Shown one piece after another: positions 52,313-61,625 of a stretch of 64,000 nt of DNA. The stretch is from contig UQNZ01000001.1 in the NCBI GenBank assembly GCA_900542525.1, positions 186,001-250,000 of the forward strand, written 5' to 3'. A program made the translations under genes and the position numbers. This stretch comes from an uncultured Eggerthella sp. Lineage in GTDB: Bacteria; Actinomycetota; Coriobacteriia; Coriobacteriales; Eggerthellaceae. The notes beneath the pieces were generated by a model. That model was not told where the DNA came from. It did no database searches and saw only the letters and a list, made by a program, of their open reading frames with translations. Numbering within the stretch: the stretch's first letter is position 1; every line of letters begins with the position of its first letter.

Positions 52313-52678
52313 ATGTTCATAGCAGAGCTCTTGGAAGCAGGAATGCTCATCTGCTTCGGTCTTTCTTGGCCGATGAACGCCTACAAAGCCTACCGTGCAA
52401 AGACCGCTATTGGCACGAGCTGGCAATTCCTCGCACTCATCTGCGCGGGATATGCATGCGGAGTTGCTGCAAAACTCACGCTCGGCTCTCTCAACTGGGT
52501 CTTGGCGGTCTATATTCTCAATTGCTTCTTCTTGGCGGCGAACTGGGCTGTCTACTTCCGCAATCGTAAGCTCGATGCCGAACGCAGAAGGAAGAATCCT
52601 CTTGCAGGAACGGCTGCACCCACAGCAACACCGGCTCGCGCCATCACAAAGCAAGCAGGTGCGCTCTTTCCGCAATAA
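52313..52678 (+). CDS. Small PQ-loop/SWEET-like membrane protein
   Basis: 121 residues. Three membrane helices occupy about residues 4-20, 38-56 and 65-83, with a proline-asparagine turn in LSWPMNAYKAYRAK, as in PQ-loop proteins. Half-size (three-helix) members work as dimers in small-molecule transport. The C-terminal 35 residues are basic and polar. AAAGGAAC precedes the start at a rather long distance. Cargo unknown. Confidence 0.75.
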   Translation: MFIAELLEAGMLICFGLSWPMNAYKAYRAKTAIGTSWQFLALICAGYACGVAAKLTLGSLNWVLAVYILNCFFLAANWAVYFRNRKLDAERRRKNPLAGTAAPTATPARAITKQAGALFPQ

Positions 52679-52764
52679 GCGATCCTCGCATCTTTTTCTT
52701 CCAGCTGAAACTTATAAGCGGGAAGACTCCTCATTGAACTGAACCTGGATGAAAAACGAAAGAA

Positions 52765-52792
52765 AGGCCTGAGCAATTTCTTGCTCAGGCCT
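52765..52792. terminator. Terminator of tRNA-Thr, perhaps shared with the PQ-loop gene
   Basis: AGGCCTGAGCAA and TTGCTCAGGCCT form a perfect 12-bp stem with loop TTTC. On the minus strand TTTCTTTCG follows, 10 bases after the tRNA. Confidence 0.87.
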
Positions 52793-52802
52793 CGCATGTT
52801 GA

Positions 52803-52878
52803 TGGTGCCGACAACAGGAATCGAACCCGCAACCCACTGATTACAAATCAGTTGCGCTACCAATTGCGCCATGTCGGC
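52803..52878 (-). tRNA. tRNA-Thr (anticodon TGT)
   Basis: Cloverleaf on the minus strand: acceptor GCCGACA/TGTCGGC, D stem GCGC/GCGC, anticodon stem ACTGA/TCAGT around TTTGTAA (anticodon TGT, reads ACA), T arm GCGGG-TTCGATT-CCTGT. CCA is encoded at 52803-52805. Confidence 0.97.
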
Positions 52879-53064
52879 ATTAGTATCCTGCCTGGTGCTT
52901 TGCAAACATTCGACCGATCTGCAACCCATCAGACAGCGGCAAAAGAAACCCTTTTCCGCCGATTGATTCTAACACACTTTACTTCCCCTCGATATGCACT
53001 TGCGGTAAAAGCGCATCACGAAGCTCTTACGCACAAGAAACCTCTCACCCTCTGACACGCACGG

Positions 53065-54006
53065 TCAAGACACGAGCACACCGGTTCCATCGAAAGCGGG
53101 CACGAAACTCTCGCTCGCTGCTCCACCTTCCTGCCAAAAGTAATCTTCGAACCCAAGCTCATCAGCATGATCGAGCACACGTTCGTACTCCTCATCGGAC
53201 ACTGCTCGCTCAAGCCCATACGCACGAACATCGAGAGCTTCATCAACGATTGTGAATTGATTCATGATGCTTAGAAGCGCACGACCCTTGATACGCGGAT
53301 ACAGAAGATCGAGCGCAGCAAGCGAATCATCAACATAACCAGGCAATACCAGATGACGCACGATCACACCGCGCTCCAGATACCCCTCTTCGTCCAAACA
53401 TGGCACCCCTGTTTGTTCCATCATCTGCTCGAGCGCAGCAAGAGCCACCTCCACATAATCGCTCGCATGCGAAAGCCTCCGTGCTGTAGCAGGGTTGCTG
53501 TACTTGAAATCAACGAGATAGATATCGATCAATCCCTCAAGCAGCGCAAGTGTCTGGGCGTTTTCATAGCCAGACGTGTTCCAAACAACGGGAATATGAA
53601 GCGCTCCGGATGATCGCAGTTCACGAAGTACGCTCGCAACACTTGGCGCATAATGACTTGCCGTGACCAGATTGATGTTCGCAGCCCTCTGTTCATTCTG
53701 CAATTTGAGCAAGATCTCGCTCAAACGCTCCTGTGTGACCTCAACACCCTCACCTTCGGCAAGACGCTTGTTCTGGCAGTACACACAGCCAAGCGCACAG
53801 TGAGCAAAGAAGACCGCTCCGCTCCCCCGATCGCCTACCAGACAAGGTTCTTCCCACCAGTGAAGGGATACACGCCCGATGCGCAGCGCATCGCCCGCGC
53901 CACATATCCCCGTACACGCAAACCGATCCACCCCGCAGCGACGCGGACAAAGCATACAAGCATGATATGCATCCAGGGTCTTCGGCTGTTCAGGAATTGG
54001 GATCAA
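53065..54006 (-). CDS. Radical SAM protein, pyruvate-formate-lyase-activating-enzyme-like
   Basis: 313 residues. The radical SAM triad is in CALGCVYCQN (CxxxCxxC) at about residues 70-78. An N-terminal Cys group (CMLCPRRC, CGAGD) suggests another metal site. This resembles the stand-alone PflA-like proteins of unknown target. The start is TTG 54006, with AAGAG 8 bases ahead. It is the last gene of the long operon that begins at mdh, 15 bases after the dehydrogenase-like gene. Confidence 0.85.
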   Translation of the reverse strand: MIPIPEQPKTLDAYHACMLCPRRCGVDRFACTGICGAGDALRIGRVSLHWWEEPCLVGDRGSGAVFFAHCALGCVYCQNKRLAEGEGVEVTQERLSEILLKLQNEQRAANINLVTASHYAPSVASVLRELRSSGALHIPVVWNTSGYENAQTLALLEGLIDIYLVDFKYSNPATARRLSHASDYVEVALAALEQMMEQTGVPCLDEEGYLERGVIVRHLVLPGYVDDSLAALDLLYPRIKGRALLSIMNQFTIVDEALDVRAYGLERAVSDEEYERVLDHADELGFEDYFWQEGGAASESFVPAFDGTGVLVS

Positions 54007-54021
54007 AAGCGCTCTTGAGGG

Positions 54022-55023
54022 TTAATTTACAGAGAAATCGCCCATTGCCTCAGGATAACCATCTGAGATATCGAAGTAACTATTGACCTCATCGAATTCC
54101 TCATGAGAATGGTCGTGTCCACAATCACAACTGTGATCATGATCATGCTTCTCATACGCACCTTCCGCACGCGACCAATCGAGCCCAAAGCGCTTAGCCG
54201 CATCTTCATCGTCGAAGATGAGCGCAAGAGCAGCCGGGTTATACGCCGCTCCACCCACCATCGCGAGCAATTCCATGAGACGAAATCCTGCTTCAGCTTG
54301 CGGAATGATGTGATCTTTATCATCTGCTGAAGAAAGTGCCGCAACAAGTTCAGCCATGAGAATCTCGACCGTATAGGTCCCCGTGAAATCATGCGTACGG
54401 ATCGCATCGATATAGGCGATATTCACCGGGGATACGCATCCTGCAACAGAGAGCGTATCGATCACCTCTTCCCAGTCGAAGCGCACATCTCCATTGATAT
54501 AGGTAGCATAGGACTCGATTACGCCGATGAGCGCCGAAGCGCGCTGCAGCGTAGCCATGATCTTCGCGCTCTGGCCGCAGCCTGCCTCACCCAAATACAA
54601 CACATGACGCGCAATAGCATGGAGCAGTGGCTTCGCTTCTTCAAAGCTCTCCTCTTCGCCACCTACGAAGATCATAAGGTTATCGCAGCTAGCGAAGGCG
54701 TCCTCTTCAACGATGTTGCGCACCACGAGCGGCGCATCGAGCGTGTTGCGCTCATTCACGCGCGCGACCGCATAGAGCTCACGCGCAAAAGAAGGCGTGG
54801 TCGGGCTCAAATCGATGAGCAGCGCACCTTCTTTGGTATCTTGCAAAAGCCCTTTTGAATCGAAGTAGAGATCTTCAAGCCCCTGTTGGGTTTCATAATA
54901 GGTGAAGACCACATCAGCATCTGAAAGCGACGCAGCCGTGGAAAAACCACTGGCGTTGAGCGATCGAGAGAGACGCGAACCGACCTCGGTATCGCCCACG
55001 AAAACGAATGTCTTATCTGCCAT
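54022..55023 (-). CDS. Diverged beta-hydroxyacid dehydrogenase-like protein with a His/Cys-rich tail
   Basis: 333 residues. The order of a Rossmann domain and helical C-terminal domain, with the catalytic Lys region as GEAGCGQSAKIMATLQ, matches the 3-hydroxyisobutyrate dehydrogenase family. The nucleotide loop is unusual: VGDTEVGSRLSRSL, where relatives have GxGxMG. The Asn normally four residues after Lys is missing. The C-terminus carries HDHDHSCDCGHDHSHEE (about residues 291-307), a likely metal-binding tail. Enzyme activity is doubtful. GAGGAAACC precedes the ATG. Confidence 0.7.
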   Translation of the reverse strand: MADKTFVFVGDTEVGSRLSRSLNASGFSTAASLSDADVVFTYYETQQGLEDLYFDSKGLLQDTKEGALLIDLSPTTPSFARELYAVARVNERNTLDAPLVVRNIVEEDAFASCDNLMIFVGGEEESFEEAKPLLHAIARHVLYLGEAGCGQSAKIMATLQRASALIGVIESYATYINGDVRFDWEEVIDTLSVAGCVSPVNIAYIDAIRTHDFTGTYTVEILMAELVAALSSADDKDHIIPQAEAGFRLMELLAMVGGAAYNPAALALIFDDEDAAKRFGLDWSRAEGAYEKHDHDHSCDCGHDHSHEEFDEVNSYFDISDGYPEAMGDFSVN

Positions 55024-55043
55024 AGCGGTTTCCTCGAACCTCT

Positions 55044-55973
55044 CTAACGATTCTTCTTGACCTTGTTGGCTATGCGATCAACAACTGAAACAGTCTCACG
55101 ACGATCCTTACCCCAGAACGCAACCGCGATCATGTCGGGTCCCACATGACAGCCGATGACTGGCCCAATGGCGCAATCAACGAGCACGAGATCCTCATCA
55201 GTCTTCACGAGCATATCTTCAAGGCGTGCGACATCTTTTGGGCAATCGGCATTGCCAGTGAGCACCACGCCTCCTTCACTGTTCGCCTCTCGGTTTCGCT
55301 CAAAATACTCAACAAGTGCCTTCATTCCCTTCTTGCGACCACGCGCAACGCCCACGAGAGCAAGCGAGCCATCGAGTCCGAAACCGAGCAAGGGCTTCGC
55401 GTCGAGCTTCGAGCCTGCAAATGCAACCGAACGCGGGATGCGGCCACCGCGATGTAAGCTTTCGAGGTCGCTCACCATGAAGTAACCGTGCACATAATAG
55501 AGAGCCTCGGATGCCCAATCGGCAAGTTCGGCTGCAGTCATTCCTTTTTGGTGCTGCCTGACCGCTTCATAGATCAAAAGCCCTTCAGCGATCGAAGCAA
55601 GCTTCGTATCAACCACATGAAGCTCGAAATCAGGATGCTCTTGCTTTATCTGATCAGCAGCTATGCAGGCCGTAGAATATGAGCCTGAAAGCGCGCTCGA
55701 AAACGAGAGCAGCACCGCAGGCTTTCCTTCTTCATAGGCTTGCGTGAACACCTCGAGGAATTCGCCAAGCGTTACCTGGGAAGTAGAAGGCTCATCGCCT
55801 CCGCGCATCGCTTCGTAAAACTCATGCGCAGTAAGGGAAGCATACATATCATCCGTATGCGAGCCTGACTCATTGTTATAGCTAAAACTGACGATCTTAA
55901 TGCCTTCTGCATCTACCACATCACGAGGAAGATCGCAGCAAGAATCGATGATCAAAGAACAATTGATAGACAT
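55044..55973 (-). CDS. DegV family protein
   Basis: 309 residues. EDD-fold fatty-acid-binding protein: the N-terminal LIIDSCCDLP, then GDEPSTSQVTLGEF and LSFSSALSGSYSTA carry the ligand-head Ser/Thr residues. FakB-type DegV proteins present fatty acids to a kinase (FakA), not seen in this window. It is paralogous to its upstream neighbour, 15 bases away. Confidence 0.92.
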   Translation of the reverse strand: MSINCSLIIDSCCDLPRDVVDAEGIKIVSFSYNNESGSHTDDMYASLTAHEFYEAMRGGDEPSTSQVTLGEFLEVFTQAYEEGKPAVLLSFSSALSGSYSTACIAADQIKQEHPDFELHVVDTKLASIAEGLLIYEAVRQHQKGMTAAELADWASEALYYVHGYFMVSDLESLHRGGRIPRSVAFAGSKLDAKPLLGFGLDGSLALVGVARGRKKGMKALVEYFERNREANSEGGVVLTGNADCPKDVARLEDMLVKTDEDLVLVDCAIGPVIGCHVGPDMIAVAFWGKDRRETVSVVDRIANKVKKNR

Positions 55974-55988
55974 AGTTGCAACTTTCTA

Positions 55989-56894
55989 TTAATTCGAACA
56001 CATGAGCGCTTGAAGATTTCCCGTAACCTTACCTTCGAGCGGTTCGTTGCATTCATAAGCAATACCGATCGCAGGGCCGACATGTAAACCGATCACGGGG
56101 CTGACCGGCAGCACGCGCACCGACTTTTCAATGAGTGGCTCGATCACCTCTTTCGCCCATTTAAGAGCAGGAGTTTTATCGCCAATATAATGAACAACAA
56201 GATGCTTCAAGCCGCCACTCGCTTCGATATCTGCCTCGAGCATCTCGACGATGCGCACGAGCGCCTTCTTGCGCGAACGTACCTTTTCTGCGACTTGCGC
56301 CGTTCCGTCCTTAACCGTAAGAACAGGCGAGATGCGCATCAAATTGCCAATGAGTGCCGCAGCGCCACCAATGCGGCCACCCTTCTTCAAGAAGGTGAGA
56401 TTTTCAGGAGTGAACAAAAAGCGCGTCGATGCAATGCTCTTCAATACCGTTTGTGCAGCTTCTTCAAGCGCGCTACCTGCATCAACAGCCTCAGCGCCAT
56501 CAACAACCGACCATCCTTCATCAAAGCCGCAAGAAGTTGAGTTGATCATGATATAGCGAAAACCAATATTGCGCGATTCTACCGCACGAGCAGCCCGCAA
56601 CGCTCCATCATACGTACCTGAAAGCCCCGTCGAGATCCAAATGCCCAAAACCTCATCGCCGGCTTTGGCATAGCCCTCGAACAGCTCTTCCAGGTCAGCC
56701 TGCGAAGGCTGGCTTGAAGTAGGGATGTCATCAACCAACTCGTAGATATGGCTATAGAAATCGTCCAGATCCATCGTAGCATCATCGTATTCTTGCCCTT
56801 CGTGATGAACGAAAAGAGATACGACATCGATGTTGAGCTCTTCAACCAGATCTCGAGGCAAAGAAGCAACTGAATCGGTAACAACTCTGATCAT
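55989..56894 (-). CDS. DegV family protein, second copy
   Basis: 301 residues, same fold: VVTDSVASLP, DIPTSSQPSQADLEELF, IWISTGLSGTYDGA, then FLKKGGRIGGAAA and VIGLHVGPAIGIAYE. Start ATG overlaps the pncB stop as ATGA, so it is translationally coupled to pncB. Two FakB-type proteins in one cell commonly bind different fatty acids. Confidence 0.92.
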   Translation of the reverse strand: MIRVVTDSVASLPRDLVEELNIDVVSLFVHHEGQEYDDATMDLDDFYSHIYELVDDIPTSSQPSQADLEELFEGYAKAGDEVLGIWISTGLSGTYDGALRAARAVESRNIGFRYIMINSTSCGFDEGWSVVDGAEAVDAGSALEEAAQTVLKSIASTRFLFTPENLTFLKKGGRIGGAAALIGNLMRISPVLTVKDGTAQVAEKVRSRKKALVRIVEMLEADIEASGGLKHLVVHYIGDKTPALKWAKEVIEPLIEKSVRVLPVSPVIGLHVGPAIGIAYECNEPLEGKVTGNLQALMCSN

Positions 56895-58354
56895 TATGAA
56901 TTTCCTAACATATCCGAGACAAGTTTATGACGACGATGGAAAAGTCCATACTCTAATCCTACTGGATATGAGTGCGGATTAAGAATGCGCTTTTGGCTTT
57001 CATCCAATAAATCCAGCTGTTCCCTACAACGTTCGCGCGCCTCCATGGCATTGCCGAATGAAGGGTCGACCACACGTTTGCCATTGCGTACGATCGGCTC
57101 GAGCAAGGTAGTGTATGCTAAACCCGCAAGAGATTTCTGTCGGATCTCATCAGCGGGATCAACGATGCGCTCGCGCTCCACCCCATGATTGACATCAAAG
57201 ACCATATCGCCTGCAAGCCTACCATCCTCATGGAAGTATCGACGAACATCAAGCACACCTGGTATGGTGAGCTTCACTGCCTGCCCCGAAACCTTGATGC
57301 AATCCTGCCATTCTGAATCGGGTGTTTTGCGCTTTGCAGCAAGCTTGTAAACACCGCCAAGCGCTGGCTGGTCATAGGCAGTGGTAAGCTTTGTTCCCAC
57401 ACCCCAGGAATTCACCTGAGCGCCAGAATCCTTGATCGATTTGATGGTGTATTCATCCAGATCATTCGAAAGTACGATGCCCGTTTCGGTAAGACCTGCT
57501 TCATCGAGCATCTTGCGCGCCTGCTTGGCACGCCAAGAAAGGTCTCCCGAATCGATACGGATCGCGCTTAACGTTTCACCGCGCTCTTTCATCTCAAGGC
57601 CAACTGTGATGGCATTCTTGATACCTTGGGTTATGTCGTAGGTATCCACGAGCAGCACGCAATTCTTGGGCATAACACGCGCATATTTGCGGAACGCCTC
57701 AAGTTCGCTATCGAATGACATTACCCATGAATGCGCATGCGTGCCTGAAACAGGAATGTTGAAGAGCTTACCTGCAAGCACGTTCGAAGTAGAAGCGCAA
57801 CCGCCCACCACCGCAGCACGTGAAGCGCGCAACCCCCCGTCTTCACCCTGCGCACGGCGCAACCCAAATTCAGCAACGGGAGAATCCGCAGAGAGGCAGA
57901 CACGTGCAGCTTTGGTTGCAATGAGTGTTTCGAAGTTCACGCAGTTGAGCAGTGCCGTCTCGAGCAGCTGACACTGAAGGATCGGCCCGGTAACGCGCAA
58001 GAGCGGGTCATTTGGGAATACGACCGTGCCTTCACGCACCGCATCGATATCAACCGCAAGCTCCATCGTGCTCAAGTAGTCTAAGAAAGCAGGATCGAAG
58101 AGAGTTCCACCAGCAGGAGCCTCGAGCGAAGCAAGATACGCTATATCGTCTGAAGTGAAACGGTAGTCTTCGATGACCTCGAGCACATGATCGATGCCGC
58201 ATGCGATAGCATACCCACCTTGAAACGGATTAGTACGGAAAAAGGCGTGAAAACACGCCTCTTCCTCAAGCTTATTGCATTCCCAATAGCCTTGCGCCAT
58301 GGTCAGCTGATAGAGATCGGTCAAAAGAGAATAGTTATGACTGCCCACCGGCAT
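56894..58354 (-). CDS. pncB: Nicotinate phosphoribosyltransferase
   Basis: 486 residues. It joins nicotinate and phosphoribosyl pyrophosphate for NAD salvage. Seen: NYSLLTDLYQLTMAQGYW, EFGLRRAQGEDGG, SGTHAHSWVMSF (phosphohistidine region) and RIDSGDLSW. ATG 58354 is chosen for its GGGGGGAG ribosome site; it lies inside the end of ricT, a 20-base overlap. Product feeds nadD. Confidence 0.94.
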   Translation of the reverse strand: MPVGSHNYSLLTDLYQLTMAQGYWECNKLEEEACFHAFFRTNPFQGGYAIACGIDHVLEVIEDYRFTSDDIAYLASLEAPAGGTLFDPAFLDYLSTMELAVDIDAVREGTVVFPNDPLLRVTGPILQCQLLETALLNCVNFETLIATKAARVCLSADSPVAEFGLRRAQGEDGGLRASRAAVVGGCASTSNVLAGKLFNIPVSGTHAHSWVMSFDSELEAFRKYARVMPKNCVLLVDTYDITQGIKNAITVGLEMKERGETLSAIRIDSGDLSWRAKQARKMLDEAGLTETGIVLSNDLDEYTIKSIKDSGAQVNSWGVGTKLTTAYDQPALGGVYKLAAKRKTPDSEWQDCIKVSGQAVKLTIPGVLDVRRYFHEDGRLAGDMVFDVNHGVERERIVDPADEIRQKSLAGLAYTTLLEPIVRNGKRVVDPSFGNAMEARERCREQLDLLDESQKRILNPHSYPVGLEYGLFHRRHKLVSDMLGNS

Positions 58355-59744
58355 TGTTCTCTCCCCCCGTCGTATGGCTACGACGCCGTGATCTGCGATG
58401 CGTTGAAGCACCTTGGCTATTCGCATCCTGCTTGCCCTTCGGATTCTCGCGAAGCGAACTTAAGCCAGAGGACTTCTGACCAGGACGCGCTCCTTGCGCA
58501 CCACCATTCTTGCGATTGCTGTTGTTCTGCCTATTTCCCTGAGCATTGTTCGAGCGTTTGTTCTGACCATTCGAAACGCCACCACGATTGCGACGATTGC
58601 GCCCCGAAGATTCCTTCTTGCCAGAACGCGCGCCTTCACCCCCGCGATCGTTCGATTGCTTTTTCCCTTGGTTGTTCTTCTGCGAAGAACTCGAGCGATT
58701 CTCCCCCTCTTTGCTGCCACGATTACGACGACGCTTGCGGCGCTTACCCTCTTTCTCAGCCGACGAAGACGAACCTTCCCCATCGAGACGAGCAGCAGGG
58801 CGTGCACCAACAGGAATATCATCGCCACTGAAGTTGATCACATCCACTAAACCTGCGCCGCCAAGTGCATCGAACTGACTCTTCTGCACGTATTCCTCAT
58901 ACACGTCAGCACTGATCACATGAGGCCGTCTTCCTTCTTCGGGAGCCTCGAAATCCTCCAGCGGAATCTTCAAGTTCGAACCGTCTTCGAGCGTGATCGT
59001 GATCCGTTCAGAAGGCACGTTGATATCCGTTACCTTCGCGATGCCATCGGGCGTTTCAATCTTCGCGCCCATCTTAGGGGCACGCGAATTGAATTCCTTA
59101 TACGTATCGTATTCATAACGCAAGCAGCACATGAGCCTACCGCACACACCCGAGATCTTCTGCGGATTGAGCGAAAGGTTCTGTTCCTTCGCCATGCGAA
59201 TCGATACGGGCGAGAATTCGCCACCAAAACGCGTGCAGCACAATTCTTGGCCACAATGCCCCAAGCCGCCGATGATGCGCGCACCATCACGCACACCGAT
59301 CTGACGCATATCGACACGCACATGAAAATAAGAAGCAAGTTTACGCACGAGCTCGCGGAAGTCGATGCGCTCTTCTGCTTCGAAATAAAAGACTGCCTTA
59401 TCACCTTCGAAAAGGTACTCAACGAGCACCGGATGCATATCTTTGTTAGACTCAAGTGCAATTTCCTTGAACGCACCGAGCGCCTGGGCGCTCTTTTCTT
59501 CGAGTTCGCGCACCTTATCCATGTCTTCCGGCGTTGCCAAACGCACAACCTCTTTGAGTGGAGATTTCAGATCTTTGACAAGATCGTCGCTCACTTCGAG
59601 AATATCCGATGTTGCAATGCCGTATTCAAGACCGCGACTCGTGTTCACGATAACATCGTCGCCGGCGCGTATATCTAAATCGGTTGGATCGAACCAAAGA
59701 ACCTTAGGTCCGACCTGCAGCTTAATGGGAGCCACCCGAACCAT
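58335..59744 (-). CDS. ricT: RicT/YaaT (PSP1-domain) protein with a long disordered tail
   Basis: 469 residues; typical RicT is about 275. Residues 1-280 have the PSP1 core: GLGHCGQELCC and GVCGRLMCCLRYE provide the Cys that hold Fe-S clusters in the Ric complex, which acts with RNase Y in RNA maturation. From about residue 290 there follow about 170 residues made mostly of G, N, R, S, K and Q, including RRKRRRNRGSKEG, a likely RNA-binding disordered tail. Start overlaps the end of holB by 23 bases. Confidence 0.88.
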   Translation of the reverse strand: MVRVAPIKLQVGPKVLWFDPTDLDIRAGDDVIVNTSRGLEYGIATSDILEVSDDLVKDLKSPLKEVVRLATPEDMDKVRELEEKSAQALGAFKEIALESNKDMHPVLVEYLFEGDKAVFYFEAEERIDFRELVRKLASYFHVRVDMRQIGVRDGARIIGGLGHCGQELCCTRFGGEFSPVSIRMAKEQNLSLNPQKISGVCGRLMCCLRYEYDTYKEFNSRAPKMGAKIETPDGIAKVTDINVPSERITITLEDGSNLKIPLEDFEAPEEGRRPHVISADVYEEYVQKSQFDALGGAGLVDVINFSGDDIPVGARPAARLDGEGSSSSAEKEGKRRKRRRNRGSKEGENRSSSSQKNNQGKKQSNDRGGEGARSGKKESSGRNRRNRGGVSNGQNKRSNNAQGNRQNNSNRKNGGAQGARPGQKSSGLSSLRENPKGKQDANSQGASTHRRSRRRSHTTGGENNAGGQS

Positions 59745-60858
59745 AAAAAACCTCTCTTATCGTAAAAAGAAGCGTGTCGAGACACGTTTCTGTAGAAACA
59801 TTATAGGCGATCGCCTTATCGCAACGATAGGTTGCATCGATCGCACGAACCAAGCCCGCAGGCGTTGTACGCGCCGCAGCTTGCTCCAGATCATTCATCA
59901 CATCAATATTAACAATCTGCTCGACTGCCTGAGATTTAATCATCAAAACGTCACGTAACCAGGATCGAATGATCGAAGTAACTTGTGCAAGCGATTCGAG
60001 TGAAGCTTTCGTAAGCACACGCTTATTGCGAGCCTCGATCTGCTTGAGCGCCGCCTTGCTCAAGAACTCTTCGGATTCATTGATTGCTTCAGCTTGTTCG
60101 CTCTGAACAACATCGACCCACGCCTTTGCGCTCTTCACGAGCTCAGCAGCGTATTCAAGCACATCGCGTTCGTCCGAAAGCGGCAGCAACGTAAGAATCT
60201 CCAGGATACGGCGGCGAAAGCCAGTCTTTTCTGGGCTCTTGCAGAATCCGATAGCTTTCGTGACCGACCCATTGCATGCCTCGACAGCAATGCGCGCCTG
60301 CTCTGCACTCACTCCGGTGTTCTGCGAAATGATACCCGATGCCTCTGTGGTAGGAATATGGCGAAACGGCACCACCTGACAGCGCGAAACGATAGTAGGA
60401 AGCACTGCATCCTTCGTACGTCCAAGCAGGATGAATACCACATTCTCCGGCGGCTCTTCGAGCGTTTTCAAAAAAGCATTCGCTGCCTGCGTACCCAAAA
60501 GATCAGCGCGATCGATGATATAGATCTTGCGCGTAGCTTGGATTGGGGCAAGATGCGCATCAGCCACCACTTCACGGATCTGATCGACCAGGTAGCCATG
60601 GGCGCCCTCAGGCTCGATGAAGTGAATGTCGGGATGATTTCGGCGTACCGCACGCCTACAGTGGTCGCAGGTCATGCAGCCTTGGTCGGGGCAGATGAGC
60701 GCCTGAGCAAAGGCATAAGCAGCCGAAGTCTTATTGGAGCCAGGAGGGCCCGTGAACAGATAGGCATGGCTCAAACGCCCAGTGCGCAGCGTGGTGCGCA
60801 GGTAATCACGAACCTGAGCTTGACCGAAAATACTCTCGAATACGTCGGCCACCCGCAT
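59722..60858 (-). CDS. holB: DNA polymerase III delta' subunit
   Basis: 378 residues. Clamp-loader AAA+ protein: GPPGSNKTSAAY (a P-loop with Asn where Gly is usual), zinc-binding CPDQGCMTCDHC, LLGTQAANAFLKTLEEPP and the SRC motif TIVSRCQ. ATG overlaps the tmk stop (TGATG). Could be confused with DnaX, but the length and tmk-holB-ricT order are decisive. Confidence 0.93.
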   Translation of the reverse strand: MRVADVFESIFGQAQVRDYLRTTLRTGRLSHAYLFTGPPGSNKTSAAYAFAQALICPDQGCMTCDHCRRAVRRNHPDIHFIEPEGAHGYLVDQIREVVADAHLAPIQATRKIYIIDRADLLGTQAANAFLKTLEEPPENVVFILLGRTKDAVLPTIVSRCQVVPFRHIPTTEASGIISQNTGVSAEQARIAVEACNGSVTKAIGFCKSPEKTGFRRRILEILTLLPLSDERDVLEYAAELVKSAKAWVDVVQSEQAEAINESEEFLSKAALKQIEARNKRVLTKASLESLAQVTSIIRSWLRDVLMIKSQAVEQIVNIDVMNDLEQAAARTTPAGLVRAIDATYRCDKAIAYNVSTETCLDTLLFTIREVFYGSGGSH

Positions 60859-61625
60859 CAATCCTCAGAAAGATCGATGCGCGCCTTTTCGCTGGTATCA
60901 CGCTGAAGGATCGGATCGAAGAAGCCCTCTTTCCATACGAAGGAATCGCTCCCCCAACCGAAGATGTCTTTGATCTGGGTGAAAATGGCACGCGCGGTTT
61001 CATCTTTCGCGCCCGAAGAATTAACGACGCGAATGCGCTCAGGGTTTTCCGCCGCGATCGAAAGAAAACCGTTGTTTACGCGCGCATGGAAGCTTGTACC
61101 CGCCTGCTCGAGGCGGTCAGCATCACCATGATGCGTTGCACGTTCGAGGCCCTCTTCGGCAGAAGCGCCTGTGGTGAGCAGGATCGTGCGGCAGGGATGC
61201 ACCCCTTGACAAGCAAAGCTGTTCGCTTGGCGCACGAATGACATCGGAAGCCCACGACCGTACACCTGATAGGCGATGGTCGAATCGTAGAAACGGTCGA
61301 GCAGCACCACAGCCCCTCGCGCGAGCGCCGGGATGATGACCTCACGAATGATCTGAGCACGCGCTGCTTCATAGATGAGCAGCTCTGATTCAGCACATAG
61401 ACCAGCATTCTTAGGGTCGAGTACGATAGCGCGCAAGTCTTCACCTACGCTCGTGCCACCTGGCTCACGAAGGCAGATGACCTCATGACCCATCGCCCGT
61501 AAGCAGGAAGCGAGGAAGGTAATGTGCGTTGTTTTCCCTGCGCCATCTCCCCCTTCAAAGGTGATGAAGATGCCGGCAGTTTTTTTCTGTTGATCTTGAT
61601 CAGCCACCGAAACCTCAATCTTCAA
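60858..61625 (-). CDS. tmk: Thymidylate kinase
   Basis: 255 residues, with a slightly long C-terminus. P-loop FEGGDGAGKTTH, substrate motif CLREPGGTSVGE and DRFYDSTIAYQ. It phosphorylates dTMP. The start overlaps the fumB stop by 11 bases, an unusual partner. Confidence 0.95.
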   Translation of the reverse strand: MKIEVSVADQDQQKKTAGIFITFEGGDGAGKTTHITFLASCLRAMGHEVICLREPGGTSVGEDLRAIVLDPKNAGLCAESELLIYEAARAQIIREVIIPALARGAVVLLDRFYDSTIAYQVYGRGLPMSFVRQANSFACQGVHPCRTILLTTGASAEEGLERATHHGDADRLEQAGTSFHARVNNGFLSIAAENPERIRVVNSSGAKDETARAIFTQIKDIFGWGSDSFVWKEGFFDPILQRDTSEKARIDLSED

